Positions 32,299-39,488 of a stretch of DNA of 64,000 nt are shown here, piece by piece. The DNA is taken from the NCBI GenBank assembly GCA_043743785.1, contig JAYTVW010000141.1, positions 36,614 through 100,613 of the forward strand. Reading direction: 5' to 3'. A model generated the notes under the pieces. That model was not told the DNA's origin. It did not search any database and saw nothing but the letters and a program-made list of their open reading frames with translations. Position 1 is the stretch's first letter. The number at the start of each line of letters is the position of its first letter. The stretch is from JAQTNA01 sp043743785 (lineage in GTDB: Bacteria; Pseudomonadota; Gammaproteobacteria; Burkholderiales; Rhodocyclaceae). The translations under genes were made by a program, and so were the position numbers.

Positions 32299-32595
32299 AT
32301 GAACTCCACCGACCTCCTCGCCACCATCAGTACCCATCTGCCCGCCTTCAGTCGCAGTGACGTTGCACAGGTCCTCCACGACTACCTCGCCGACATGACG
32401 ACACTGATCCTGCCGGTGAATGCCCTGGCAGCGCTATCGCGCGGCGTTGCGGCGGGCGGCCTTGTGGCCGTGCTGTTTCTGTTCTTGCAGGCTTGGCGGA
32501 AGCGCCGGTTGCATGCAAAGCGTGAGGCGGCGTCCCGCAAGATGGCTATTTTTGCCCATCCCCTCGAAAAGGTAAAAGTTTCTCCAGTGCATTGA
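32299..32595 (+). CDS. Small single-span membrane protein
   Basis: A 98-residue product with one strong hydrophobic segment (GVAAGGLVAVLFLFLQAW) flanked by RKRRLHAKR, so the C-terminus is probably cytoplasmic. No family recognised. Its last codons (IFAHPLEKVKVSPVH) are encoded by the first copy of a 37-bp repeat, so the C-terminus may have been replaced by repeat insertion. Confidence 0.5.
   Translation: MNSTDLLATISTHLPAFSRSDVAQVLHDYLADMTTLILPVNALAALSRGVAAGGLVAVLFLFLQAWRKRRLHAKREAASRKMAIFAHPLEKVKVSPVH
32548..32584 (+). repeat. 37-bp direct repeat, copy 1
   Basis: Begins ATTTTTGCCCATCCCCTCG and ends GGTAAAAGTTTCTC. It matches 32746-32782 with two mismatches and overlaps the 3' end of the small membrane protein gene. 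Confidence 0.75.
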
Positions 32596-32745
32596 TTTTA
32601 TAATGGAAATTATCATGTTTCTGCGGCACTGGCGTCGTCCTTGGATCTGTGGCGTGGCGAAACATCGAGCACTGCTAGATTTTTGTGTCGATCTCCCGGT
32701 TAATTTTCCAGTTTCCCGCAAGGTTTTCGAACCCCTTATCTATCA

Positions 32746-32782
32746 ATTTTTGCCCATTCCCCCGAAAAGGTAAAAGTTTCTC
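32746..32782 (+). repeat. 37-bp direct repeat, copy 2
   Basis: Begins ATTTTTGCCCATTCCCCCG and ends at the first base beyond the kfrA-like stop codon region. The spacing between copies is 198 bp. Confidence 0.75.
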
Positions 32783-33828
32783 TAATTAGATGATTTGTCG
32801 CTGGTTTTTCGTTTCTGACTTGGCTGGGTGGTTCTTTTCTTCTGCACTGCCGGCCGCTGCAGCGCTTCCTCAAGCCGGGTTTCCGCGCCTACAGCCCTGT
32901 GCTCCAGGGCCTCGATCTGGTCTCCGAAGGCGCTCAGTTTTCCGCCGGCGGCGGCCACTTGTTGAACCAACGACTCCCGCTCCGCCCGAAGTTGGGCCAG
33001 ATCATCATGCGCCTTGTTCAAATCAGCCTGCGCACGCTCAGCGGTTTGGGCCATGGCTGCGATCTGCCGCCCAAGGTGCTGCACCTCCACCTGAAGCTGC
33101 TCGTTCTTCTGATTGGATTTCGAGAGCTGTGCCTCGGAGCGCTTCTGAGCATCGCGGGCCTCGGCCACCTGTAGCATGACATGCCTTTGCACGCCTTCCA
33201 GCCGTTCCGTCGCCTTGCCAATTTCCAGCCGGAATGATGCCTCCTGGGCGGCAAGCGCAGCCTGAAGTGCCTCGACCTGCTGCCGGTGCTCTGATTTCAG
33301 CGCGGCAATCGTCCGTTCCGAGTCGGTCTTTGCCACATCGAGCTGCTGTTCCAGCCCTCCGGCACGGACAAGGGCCGCGTCCTTGGCTGCGCGCTCACCG
33401 GCGAGGCTTTCCCGCGCCGTATTGAGATCGGACCGCCCCTGGGCGACCTCCGCCTGGGCACCTTCGAGTTGCTGGGCCAAGTGGATTTTCTCGGCTTCCA
33501 GGCCGTCGGCGCGTGCTACGGCCTGACCCAGTTGCATTTCGAGGGTTTCCCGCTGCTGGTCGAACACTTTTTCGCCGTGTTCCACAGCCACCGCCCAGAA
33601 ATTCAACATGACGCTGGCCACCACCGGCGGCAACGCCTCGGTCAGCGCGTCAGCCTTGGCCTGTTCGTCCTTCCAGAGCTTCAATTCGTCATTGATGGTG
33701 GTTCGGCTGCCCTGTTTGATATCCGCGTAGATGAGATCCACGGTGAGGTCATGCGGGCGCCGGCCGGCGGCGACGAGACGGGCGGCGGCTTCCCGGGTAC
33801 GCAGGCGGGTATCACTGACACGGCTCAC
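32782..33828 (-). CDS. KfrA-like plasmid DNA-binding coiled-coil protein
   Basis: The N-terminus (RTREAAARLVAAGRRPHDLTVDLIYADIKQGSRTTINDELKLWK) matches the KfrA N-terminal DNA-binding domain. It is followed by about 230 residues of Ala/Glu/Gln-rich coiled coil and a basic tail. KfrA proteins of plasmids such as RK2 are autoregulators involved in plasmid maintenance. The GTG start has AGGA eight bases upstream. Three palindromes lie within 80 bp of the start, consistent with autoregulation. Confidence 0.82.
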   Translation of the reverse strand: MSRVSDTRLRTREAAARLVAAGRRPHDLTVDLIYADIKQGSRTTINDELKLWKDEQAKADALTEALPPVVASVMLNFWAVAVEHGEKVFDQQRETLEMQLGQAVARADGLEAEKIHLAQQLEGAQAEVAQGRSDLNTARESLAGERAAKDAALVRAGGLEQQLDVAKTDSERTIAALKSEHRQQVEALQAALAAQEASFRLEIGKATERLEGVQRHVMLQVAEARDAQKRSEAQLSKSNQKNEQLQVEVQHLGRQIAAMAQTAERAQADLNKAHDDLAQLRAERESLVQQVAAAGGKLSAFGDQIEALEHRAVGAETRLEEALQRPAVQKKRTTQPSQKRKTSDKSSN

Positions 33829-33866
33829 GGCGCGGTTCCTCCAAATGTGGGGTGAGCGGCCGCGGT

Positions 33867-33907
33867 TACCTGCGGCACAGGTAGATATACTATCGTATAA
33901 CGTTATA
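33867..33907. promoter_or_regulatory. Cluster of palindromes between kfrA-like and integrase genes
   Basis: TACCTG-CGGCA-CAGGTA (33867-33883), TATAC-TATC-GTATA (33886-33899) and the perfect TATAACGTTATA (33896-33907) lie 39-79 bp upstream of the kfrA-like start and 58-98 bp upstream of the recombinase start. These are candidate KfrA operators overlapping divergent promoters. Confidence 0.6.
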
Positions 33908-33964
33908 TGTGTAATCGTGGCTGGTCATTATTTAAGATAACACCCATAATCCTAAGAAATAGCG

Positions 33965-35152
33965 GTGTATCCTCGTCCCGTCGCGTTTGAAAGTATCGAA
34001 ACCGTGCCCGACCTGCTCCCCCTGATTGAAAGCCTGCCGGCCAGCACGCTGCCAGCCGCCCTGGACGGCAGCGTGGGCACCAATCGTGCACGGGGCGGTG
34101 CCCGCCAGATCGCGGCGGACACGGATATTGAAGCGGTGCGCCTGTGGCTGGCCGAATATGCCGACTCACCCCATACCTTGCGCAGTTATCGCAAGGAGGC
34201 GGGGCGCTTGCTTGTCTGGGCTACCCAGGCGGTGGGCAAACCCATTTCCAGCCTCACGCGGGAGGATCTGCTGGCCTACGAGCACCTCCTCGCCGACCCG
34301 CCGGTGGACTGGATTGATCCCGCATTACCGCGCCGTGGCAGTGGCCGGCGGCTATTCACCGGCCCCTTGTCTGCGCGTAGTGTCCGCCAGACGATGGGCA
34401 TTCTATTGGGGCTGTTTGCCTACCTGGTGGAGGCTGGGTATCTGGCCGGGAATCCCCTGGCACTGCGTCGCCAGAAGCGGGGCGACGCCAAGAGCACACG
34501 GCATGCGGCGATCGAACGTTACCTTGACCACGCCTTGTGGCAAACAGTGCTGGATTTCATCGAAACCCTACCCCAGGAGACTCCTCGCGAGCGGCAACAT
34601 TACGAGCGGGTGCGCTGGCTGTTCCGCTTCCTGTACGGGGCTTCGTTACGAGTTTCGGAAGCGGCACAGGCGAGGTCCAGTGATCTCGCGCAGCGGCGCG
34701 GCAACTGGTGGTTGCACGTGGTCGGCAAAGGAAAAGCTGAGGGGGACGTGCCGGTCAGTCCAGCCTTGATGGCCGATTTGGCGCGCTATCGCCAGTTTCA
34801 CGGCCTGTCCGCCCTGCCGGCGCCGCTGGAAAACACGCCCCTCGTCATGTCCGTAGCCGGACGCACCGATCGCTTTCTGACACCCACGGCGATCTATCTG
34901 GTGGTGAAGGAAGTGTTCCGGCGCGCCGCAAAGGCTCTCGATGACAGCGATCCGCTCGGGGCCGCAACCCTCCGTCGTGCTTCCACCCACTGGCTGCGCC
35001 ACACCTCCGCCACCCACCAGGCCGATGCCGGCAACGACATCCGCTTCATCCAGAAAAACCTGAGGCACGCCTCCATCGAGACGACGGCCATTTACCTGCA
35101 TGCCGAGGACGACCAGCGGCACGCCCAGACCACGAAAAAATCAGGGCAGTAA
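33965..35152 (+). CDS. Tyrosine recombinase / phage-type integrase
   Basis: The 395-residue protein has an N-terminal SAM-like core-binding region (LWLAEYADSPHTLRSYRKEA) and a catalytic domain with Arg in LYGASLRVSEAAQ, Lys in VVGKGKAEG, HWLRHTSATH (His and Arg), a second His in NLRHASIETT and the nucleophile Tyr in TAIYLHAED. All catalytic residues are present. The GTG start is used because no ATG lies nearby. It may mobilise a plasmid or island; its target site is not identified. Confidence 0.88.
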   Translation: MYPRPVAFESIETVPDLLPLIESLPASTLPAALDGSVGTNRARGGARQIAADTDIEAVRLWLAEYADSPHTLRSYRKEAGRLLVWATQAVGKPISSLTREDLLAYEHLLADPPVDWIDPALPRRGSGRRLFTGPLSARSVRQTMGILLGLFAYLVEAGYLAGNPLALRRQKRGDAKSTRHAAIERYLDHALWQTVLDFIETLPQETPRERQHYERVRWLFRFLYGASLRVSEAAQARSSDLAQRRGNWWLHVVGKGKAEGDVPVSPALMADLARYRQFHGLSALPAPLENTPLVMSVAGRTDRFLTPTAIYLVVKEVFRRAAKALDDSDPLGAATLRRASTHWLRHTSATHQADAGNDIRFIQKNLRHASIETTAIYLHAEDDQRHAQTTKKSGQ

Positions 35153-35174
35153 GTTCCACATCGGCGGACCGGCA

Positions 35175-35202
35175 AATAATATATACTGTCGCATATATTA
35201 TT
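35175..35202. promoter_or_regulatory. Palindromic operator upstream of vapB
   Basis: Arms AATAATATAT and ATATATTATT are perfect over 10 bp with an 8-bp spacer. It lies 21 bp before the antitoxin start and overlaps the likely -10 region, as expected for a VapBC autoregulation site. Confidence 0.75.
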
Positions 35203-35223
35203 AACTTCACGGGGAGCACTACG

Positions 35224-35514
35224 ATGATTGAGACACGGGTTGCCAAGCTGTTCAAGAACGGCGCCAGCCAGGCGGTGCGTCTCCCTTCGGACTTTCGCTT
35301 CGAAGGTGACGAGGTGTATATCAGCCGCGACGACGCGACCGGTGATGTGGTGCTCTCGAACCGCCCGGGGGCCAGGACCTGGGGGGAATTCTTCGAGCTG
35401 CTGCAGGAAGTGGATGTGCCTGCCGATTTCATGGCCGCACGTCCGCTGAACGTGTTGCCGCAAGCGCGCGGCATCTTTGACGATGAGGCCGCCGTGCCCG
35501 GCCAGGCGGACTGA
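35224..35514 (+). CDS. vapB: VapB-type (AbrB-fold) antitoxin
   Basis: The 96-residue protein starts METRVAKLFKNG-like (MIETRVAKLFKNGASQAVRL), followed by PSDFRFEGDEVYISRD: the swapped-hairpin AbrB/SpoVT fold. The C-terminus binds the toxin. The ribosome site GGGGAG is well spaced. It ends three bases before vapC. Confidence 0.9.
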   Translation: MIETRVAKLFKNGASQAVRLPSDFRFEGDEVYISRDDATGDVVLSNRPGARTWGEFFELLQEVDVPADFMAARPLNVLPQARGIFDDEAAVPGQAD

Positions 35515-35517
35515 GCC

Positions 35518-35919
35518 ATGCTGCACATGCTGGATACCGATACGGCGAGCTACCTCATCAAGGAAAAGTCTCCCACGATAAAAGCCAGGCTGGAGGCCCT
35601 GGTGCCCTCAATGGTCTGCATCTCGGTGATGACGCGGGCGGAATTGCAATATGGCCTGAAGCGCCTGCCCGCCGACCACCGCCTGCACCTGGCCGTGCGC
35701 CAGTTCCTCAAAATCGTGCGCGTCCTGCCGTGGGACGCCGAGGCAGCGGACTGGTACGCCGAAATCCGCCACCAGCTTGTTAGCACGGGGCAACCGATTG
35801 GCGAACTGGACATGATGATCGCCGCCCATGCCTTGTCCGCCGGCGCCGTGCTGGTCACCAACAACAGCCGTCATTACGAACGGATCGCGGCGCCCCTGAT
35901 CCTGGAAAACTGGGCGTAG
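35518..35919 (+). CDS. vapC: VapC toxin (PIN ribonuclease)
   Basis: The 133-residue PIN protein has HMLDTDTASYLI (first Asp), ISVMTRAELQYGL (Glu), IGELDMMIAAHAL (Asp) and VTNNSRHYERI. All four conserved polar positions are present. It forms a standard vapBC operon, probably stabilising the plasmid or island. Confidence 0.92.
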   Translation: MLHMLDTDTASYLIKEKSPTIKARLEALVPSMVCISVMTRAELQYGLKRLPADHRLHLAVRQFLKIVRVLPWDAEAADWYAEIRHQLVSTGQPIGELDMMIAAHALSAGAVLVTNNSRHYERIAAPLILENWA

Positions 35920-36065
35920 CATGGTTTCTGTATATGAAAGTATGGGTTAACCCTCCACTGCCGCGGGTGCCGACAAACGGATGCCCTGGATCGGTGTCCG
36001 CGGTGGCTGGCTGCATATTTCGGTAGTTGCCTACCCTCCTGGCGCGAAGACCATATCGTACGGAT

Positions 36066-36124
36066 CAAGATTACAAAGATGTAATCTTGACGTCAGGCTG
36101 CCGTCGGAATCGGACGCGCATGAT
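36066..36124 (+). promoter_or_regulatory. Heavy-metal response-regulator promoter, copy 1
   Basis: A perfect inverted repeat CAAGATTACA-AAGA-TGTAATCTTG contains the box TTACAAAGATGTAAT (36071-36085). Exactly 33 bp further lies CATGAT (36119-36124) as the -10 candidate. The box resembles CopR/CusR sites and drives the DUF411 gene. Confidence 0.72.
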
Positions 36125-36154
36125 GCTCCCATCCACTCGATGAGGAGACCCGGC

Positions 36155-36607
36155 ATGAAAACCCTGCTGACATCCGCGCTCCCGCCGGCCCGCCTGGTGC
36201 TGGCTTTGGGGGCAACCCTCGCCGCCACCGCTGCCTTTGCCGCAACGCCCGTGGTGGAGGTCTACAAGAACCCCGCCTGCGGCTGCTGCGGCAAGTGGGT
36301 TGAACATCTCAAGCAAAACGGCTTCGAAGTTAAACTCGACGAGACCAGTGATGTTTCTGCCGAGCGCCAACGCCTGGGCATGCCCGAGCAACTGGCCTCC
36401 TGTCACACGGCCAAGGTTGGCAACTATGTCGTCGAAGGTCATGTGCCGGTGAAAGAAATCCAGCGCATGCAGCTCGAACACCCCAAGGCCCTTGGCTTGG
36501 CGGTGCCGTCCATGCCGCCCGGCACACCGGGCATGGTCGGCAACGGCCACTATGACGTACTCCTGGTCCAGGCCGGCGGCGCTACCCGTACTTATGCTCA
36601 CTATTGA
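36155..36607 (+). CDS. DUF411 periplasmic metal-binding protein
   Basis: The 150-residue protein has a signal peptide (LVLALGATLAATAAFA) and the DUF411 core VVEVYKNPACGCCGKWVEHL, LGMPEQLASCHTAKVGNYVVEGHVP. The CGCC and Cys/His residues likely bind copper. DUF411 proteins are typically found in copper-tolerance loci. It is the first gene behind the metal-responsive promoter and was probably followed directly by the HNHEC-repeat gene before an IS inserted between them. Confidence 0.85.
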   Translation: MKTLLTSALPPARLVLALGATLAATAAFAATPVVEVYKNPACGCCGKWVEHLKQNGFEVKLDETSDVSAERQRLGMPEQLASCHTAKVGNYVVEGHVPVKEIQRMQLEHPKALGLAVPSMPPGTPGMVGNGHYDVLLVQAGGATRTYAHY

Positions 36608-36623
36608 AGTCCTCTCCCAGGAC

Positions 36624-36627
36624 CTAG
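36624..36627. repeat. CTAG target duplication of the IS1182-family element (left)
   Basis: CTAG abuts the left end and recurs at 38182-38185, matching the palindromic 4-bp duplication known for IS1182-family elements. Confidence 0.75.
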
Positions 36628-38181
36628 CAGTCCGTCGGGCTTACCGGGTCGAACGGGCTGAATGAGATAATGCCGGCCATTGAGCCGCCAACCGCCAAAC
36701 CATGAGCCCTTTCCGCCCGATTGATCGCAAGACAGGCTATCTTTTGCCGCCCTCGGTGGAGGATTGGCTGCCGGAAGATCATCTGGCGCGGTTCATCGTG
36801 GAAGTGGTGGACGGTCTGGACATGAGCCGTCTTGAGCGGGCGTACCGTGGACGCGGCAGCGCGGCCTACCATCCGGCGCTGCTGCTGTCGTTGCTGGTGT
36901 ATGGCTACGCAACCGGGGTGTTTTCCAGCCGCAGGATCGAGCGGGCGACCTACGATTCGGTCGCCTTCCGCTTCATCGCGGCGGGCTGCCACCCGGACCA
37001 CGATACGCTGGCGACCTTCCGGCGGCGCTTCCTGGGCGAACTGGCCGACCTCTTTTTGCAGGTGCTGGTGTTGGCCAGGGAAATGAAGCTGCTGAAGATG
37101 GGCACGATCAGCCTGGATGGCACCAAGCTTCACGCCAATGCCTCGCGCCACAGCGCACTGTCCCATGGTCACATCGAGAAGATCGAAACCCAACTCAAGG
37201 CCGAGGTGCAGGAGCTGCTGGCGCTGGCCGAGAAGACCGACCGCGTCGATGTGCCCGACGGCGTGAATCTGCCGGACGAAATCAAGCGCCGGGAGGATCG
37301 CCTCGCACTCATGGCAGCGGCGAAGGCGAAGATCGAGGCGCGCGCCAAGGAGCGCTTCGAGCGCGAGCAGGCCGAGTATGAAGCCAAACTGGCCCGGCGA
37401 ACGGCCAAGGCCGAGGAGACCGGCAGGAAGCCCGGCGGCAAGCCGCCGCAAGCGCCGACTCCTGGCGTGCGGGCGACGGACCAGATCAATCTCACCGATG
37501 AAGAATCCCGCATCATGCCGGTTTCCGGCGGCGGCTTCGAGCAAGCCTACAACGCCCAGGCGGCGGTAGACACCGGCAGCATGCTGGTCGTGGTGCCCAC
37601 GGTGACGCAAGCCACCAACGACAAGGAACAGGTCGAGCCGATGCTGGAACGCCTCGCGGCCTTGCCCGAGGAACTGGGCAGCGTGAATCAACTCCTGGCC
37701 GACACCGGCTATTGCAGCGCAAAGAATGTGGCGGCTTGCGAGGCAGCGAACATTGAGCCCCTCATCGCCGTGGCTCGGGACGAGCACCATCCCGGCTGGC
37801 GCGAGCGCTTTACGGAACCCGCTCCGTTGCCTGAGGGCGCCACGGCAATCCAGCACATGGCGCATCGCCTCAAGACTCCGGCCGGCCGGGCAGTCTATGC
37901 CTTGCGCAAACAGACGGTGGAGCCGGTGTTCGGCATCATCAAATCCGTCCTGGGCTTCCGCCAGTTTCTCCTGCGCGGTCTGGATAAGGTCAGTGGCGAG
38001 TGGAACCTGGTCTGCCTGGCGTGGAATTTGAAGCGCATGGCCTCATTGCGTCCACAGACCTGAAAAACAGCGAAGTTTCGGTAAAAACGACACAAAATCG
38101 GCCAAAAATCGTAATCCAGGTGCCAAAAAGGCGCTGCATTGCGAATCCCAGCCTTCGACCAAGCTTAAGCCCGACAGGCTC
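36628..38181 (+). mobile_element. IS1182-family insertion sequence, 1,554 bp
   Basis: Terminal inverted repeats CAGTCCGTCGGGCTTA (left) and, read inward, GAGCCTGTCGGGCTTA (right) match at 13 of 16 positions. It is flanked by CTAG and encodes one intact transposase. It separates the DUF411 gene from the downstream copper genes. Confidence 0.85.
36702..38063 (+). CDS. IS1182-family DDE transposase
   Basis: The 453-residue protein starts MSPFRPIDRKTGYLLPPSVE. It has the DUF772-type N-terminus (YHPALLLSLLVYGYATGVFS), the first Asp in TISLDGTKLHANAS, the second in LLADTGYCSAKN and the Glu in KQTVEPVFGIIKSVLGFRQF. A central basic coiled region follows the first Asp. The frame is intact, so it may be active. 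Confidence 0.92.
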   Translation: MSPFRPIDRKTGYLLPPSVEDWLPEDHLARFIVEVVDGLDMSRLERAYRGRGSAAYHPALLLSLLVYGYATGVFSSRRIERATYDSVAFRFIAAGCHPDHDTLATFRRRFLGELADLFLQVLVLAREMKLLKMGTISLDGTKLHANASRHSALSHGHIEKIETQLKAEVQELLALAEKTDRVDVPDGVNLPDEIKRREDRLALMAAAKAKIEARAKERFEREQAEYEAKLARRTAKAEETGRKPGGKPPQAPTPGVRATDQINLTDEESRIMPVSGGGFEQAYNAQAAVDTGSMLVVVPTVTQATNDKEQVEPMLERLAALPEELGSVNQLLADTGYCSAKNVAACEAANIEPLIAVARDEHHPGWRERFTEPAPLPEGATAIQHMAHRLKTPAGRAVYALRKQTVEPVFGIIKSVLGFRQFLLRGLDKVSGEWNLVCLAWNLKRMASLRPQT

Positions 38182-38232
38182 CTAGAATCCCCGGCGTTAT
38201 CTACCACTACCCATCCTCTGAAGGAGAAAACC

Positions 38233-38523
38233 ATGAACGTGAAGTCCAAGCTGATGCTGGCCGCTCTTGCCACCGCCCTCACCGCCTCCTTTGGCGCCTA
38301 TGCTGCGGACGATGCGGCCAAGATGCCGGCTGCGACCGACGGTACCGCCCAGGCGGAAGCCCCGATGAAAAACAAGCATAACCACGAGTGCGACGCCAAG
38401 GGGCGCAACTGTGGCGCTACGTCATCGACAAAACCGGCCAAGCCGGCGCCGAAGATCAAGAACGCCCACAACCACGAGTGCGAGATGAAGCACACCGGCT
38501 GCCAGGACCCGACCGCAAAGTAA
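38233..38523 (+). CDS. Secreted HNHEC-repeat metal-binding protein
   Basis: The 96-residue protein has a signal peptide (LMLAALATALTASFGAYA) and two near-identical repeats: KHNHECDAKGRNC (residues 48-60) and AHNHECEMKHTGC (78-90). Each offers two His and two Cys, a probable soft-metal site. A Lys/Pro/Ala linker separates them. No named family recalled. It lies directly after the IS and before the DUF2933 gene and Cu ATPase, so a periplasmic copper-binding role is likely but inferred. Confidence 0.7.
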   Translation: MNVKSKLMLAALATALTASFGAYAADDAAKMPAATDGTAQAEAPMKNKHNHECDAKGRNCGATSSTKPAKPAPKIKNAHNHECEMKHTGCQDPTAK

Positions 38524-38610
38524 GGAAGCCATGCCCGTTTGCCTCGCGCAAACGGGCAGTACCTCCGGTCTTGCTGCCCAGTTCGGCACTCTCGGAAAGG
38601 AGGTTCCACC

Positions 38611-38838
38611 ATGTCATCCGATCATGATGCCCACGCTACCGCGGCCAAGTGGGTTTTTCTCGGCTTTGCCCTGATCGCGGGTTTTCTGCTCTTCACCGAA
38701 CACCGGGCTCACGTGCTGGGCTTCCTGCCTTACCTCTTTCTGCTGGCCTGTCCGCTGTTGCACCTGTTCATGCACCACGGCCACCACGATCACTCCAAAG
38801 GCGGTCCGGCAAGCCCACCGGATGGAGAAGAAAAATGA
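38611..38838 (+). CDS. DUF2933 small His-rich membrane protein
   Basis: A 75-residue protein with two hydrophobic segments (WVFLGFALIAGFLLFTEH, LGFLPYLFLLACPLLHLF) and the His-rich tail MHHGHHDHSKGG, characteristic of DUF2933. AAAGGAGG gives a strong ribosome site. DUF2933 genes commonly accompany copper or silver resistance. Its stop overlaps the next start (ATGA). Confidence 0.85.
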   Translation: MSSDHDAHATAAKWVFLGFALIAGFLLFTEHRAHVLGFLPYLFLLACPLLHLFMHHGHHDHSKGGPASPPDGEEK

Positions 38839-39476
38839 GCGACGCCGCAAACGACTACGGGCTCTGGTCCCTGGTGCTCATCAACTCCGTCGTCTTCATT
38901 GTCTTCGCCTTCAGCTTCACCAAGCCCGCGACGCCCCGGGACTGGCGCGCGTTCGGCGTCTTCTCGGCCTTCCTGGTGGCCCTGTTTACCGAGATGTACG
39001 GTTTCCCGCTGACCCTGTATTTCCTTTCGGGCTGGCTGGGCAGCCACTATCCGGGCATTGATTTCCTCAGCCACGACGCGGGTCACCTGCTGGAAGTGAT
39101 GTTCGGCTGGCGTGCCCATCCGCACTTTGGGCCATTCCACATGCTCAGCATGCTGCTGATCCTGGCCGGCTTCTGGCTGCTGTCGTCCGCGTGGAGAGTG
39201 CTCTACCCTGCCCAGCGCAGCCATCGCCTGGCCACCGCCGGGCCCTATGCCCGCGTGCGTCATCCCCAGTACGATGCCTTCGTGCTCATCATGGTCGGCT
39301 TCCTGCTGCAATGGCCCACGCTGATCACCGTGCTGATGTTCCCGGTGCTGGTCCTCATGTACCGGCGCCTCGCCCGCATCGAAGAGAAGGAGAGCCTGGC
39401 TGCCTTCGGCGAGGCCTACCGGCAGTACATGGACCGCACCCCGGCGTTTTTCCCGAAAAACCTGAAACTGGACTGA
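38835..39476 (+). CDS. Isoprenylcysteine carboxyl methyltransferase-like membrane protein
   Basis: The 213-residue protein has about five membrane helices and the ICMT/PEMT C-terminal motif LATAGPYARVRHPQYDAFVLIM and EEKESLAAFGEAYRQYMDRTPAFFP. ICMT-fold proteins of this type occur in metal-resistance islands (CzcN-like), where the substrate is unknown. It is coupled to the DUF2933 gene and is 12 bp before the Cu ATPase. Confidence 0.83.
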   Translation: MSDAANDYGLWSLVLINSVVFIVFAFSFTKPATPRDWRAFGVFSAFLVALFTEMYGFPLTLYFLSGWLGSHYPGIDFLSHDAGHLLEVMFGWRAHPHFGPFHMLSMLLILAGFWLLSSAWRVLYPAQRSHRLATAGPYARVRHPQYDAFVLIMVGFLLQWPTLITVLMFPVLVLMYRRLARIEEKESLAAFGEAYRQYMDRTPAFFPKNLKLD

Positions 39477-39488
39477 CAGGAGCCCACT

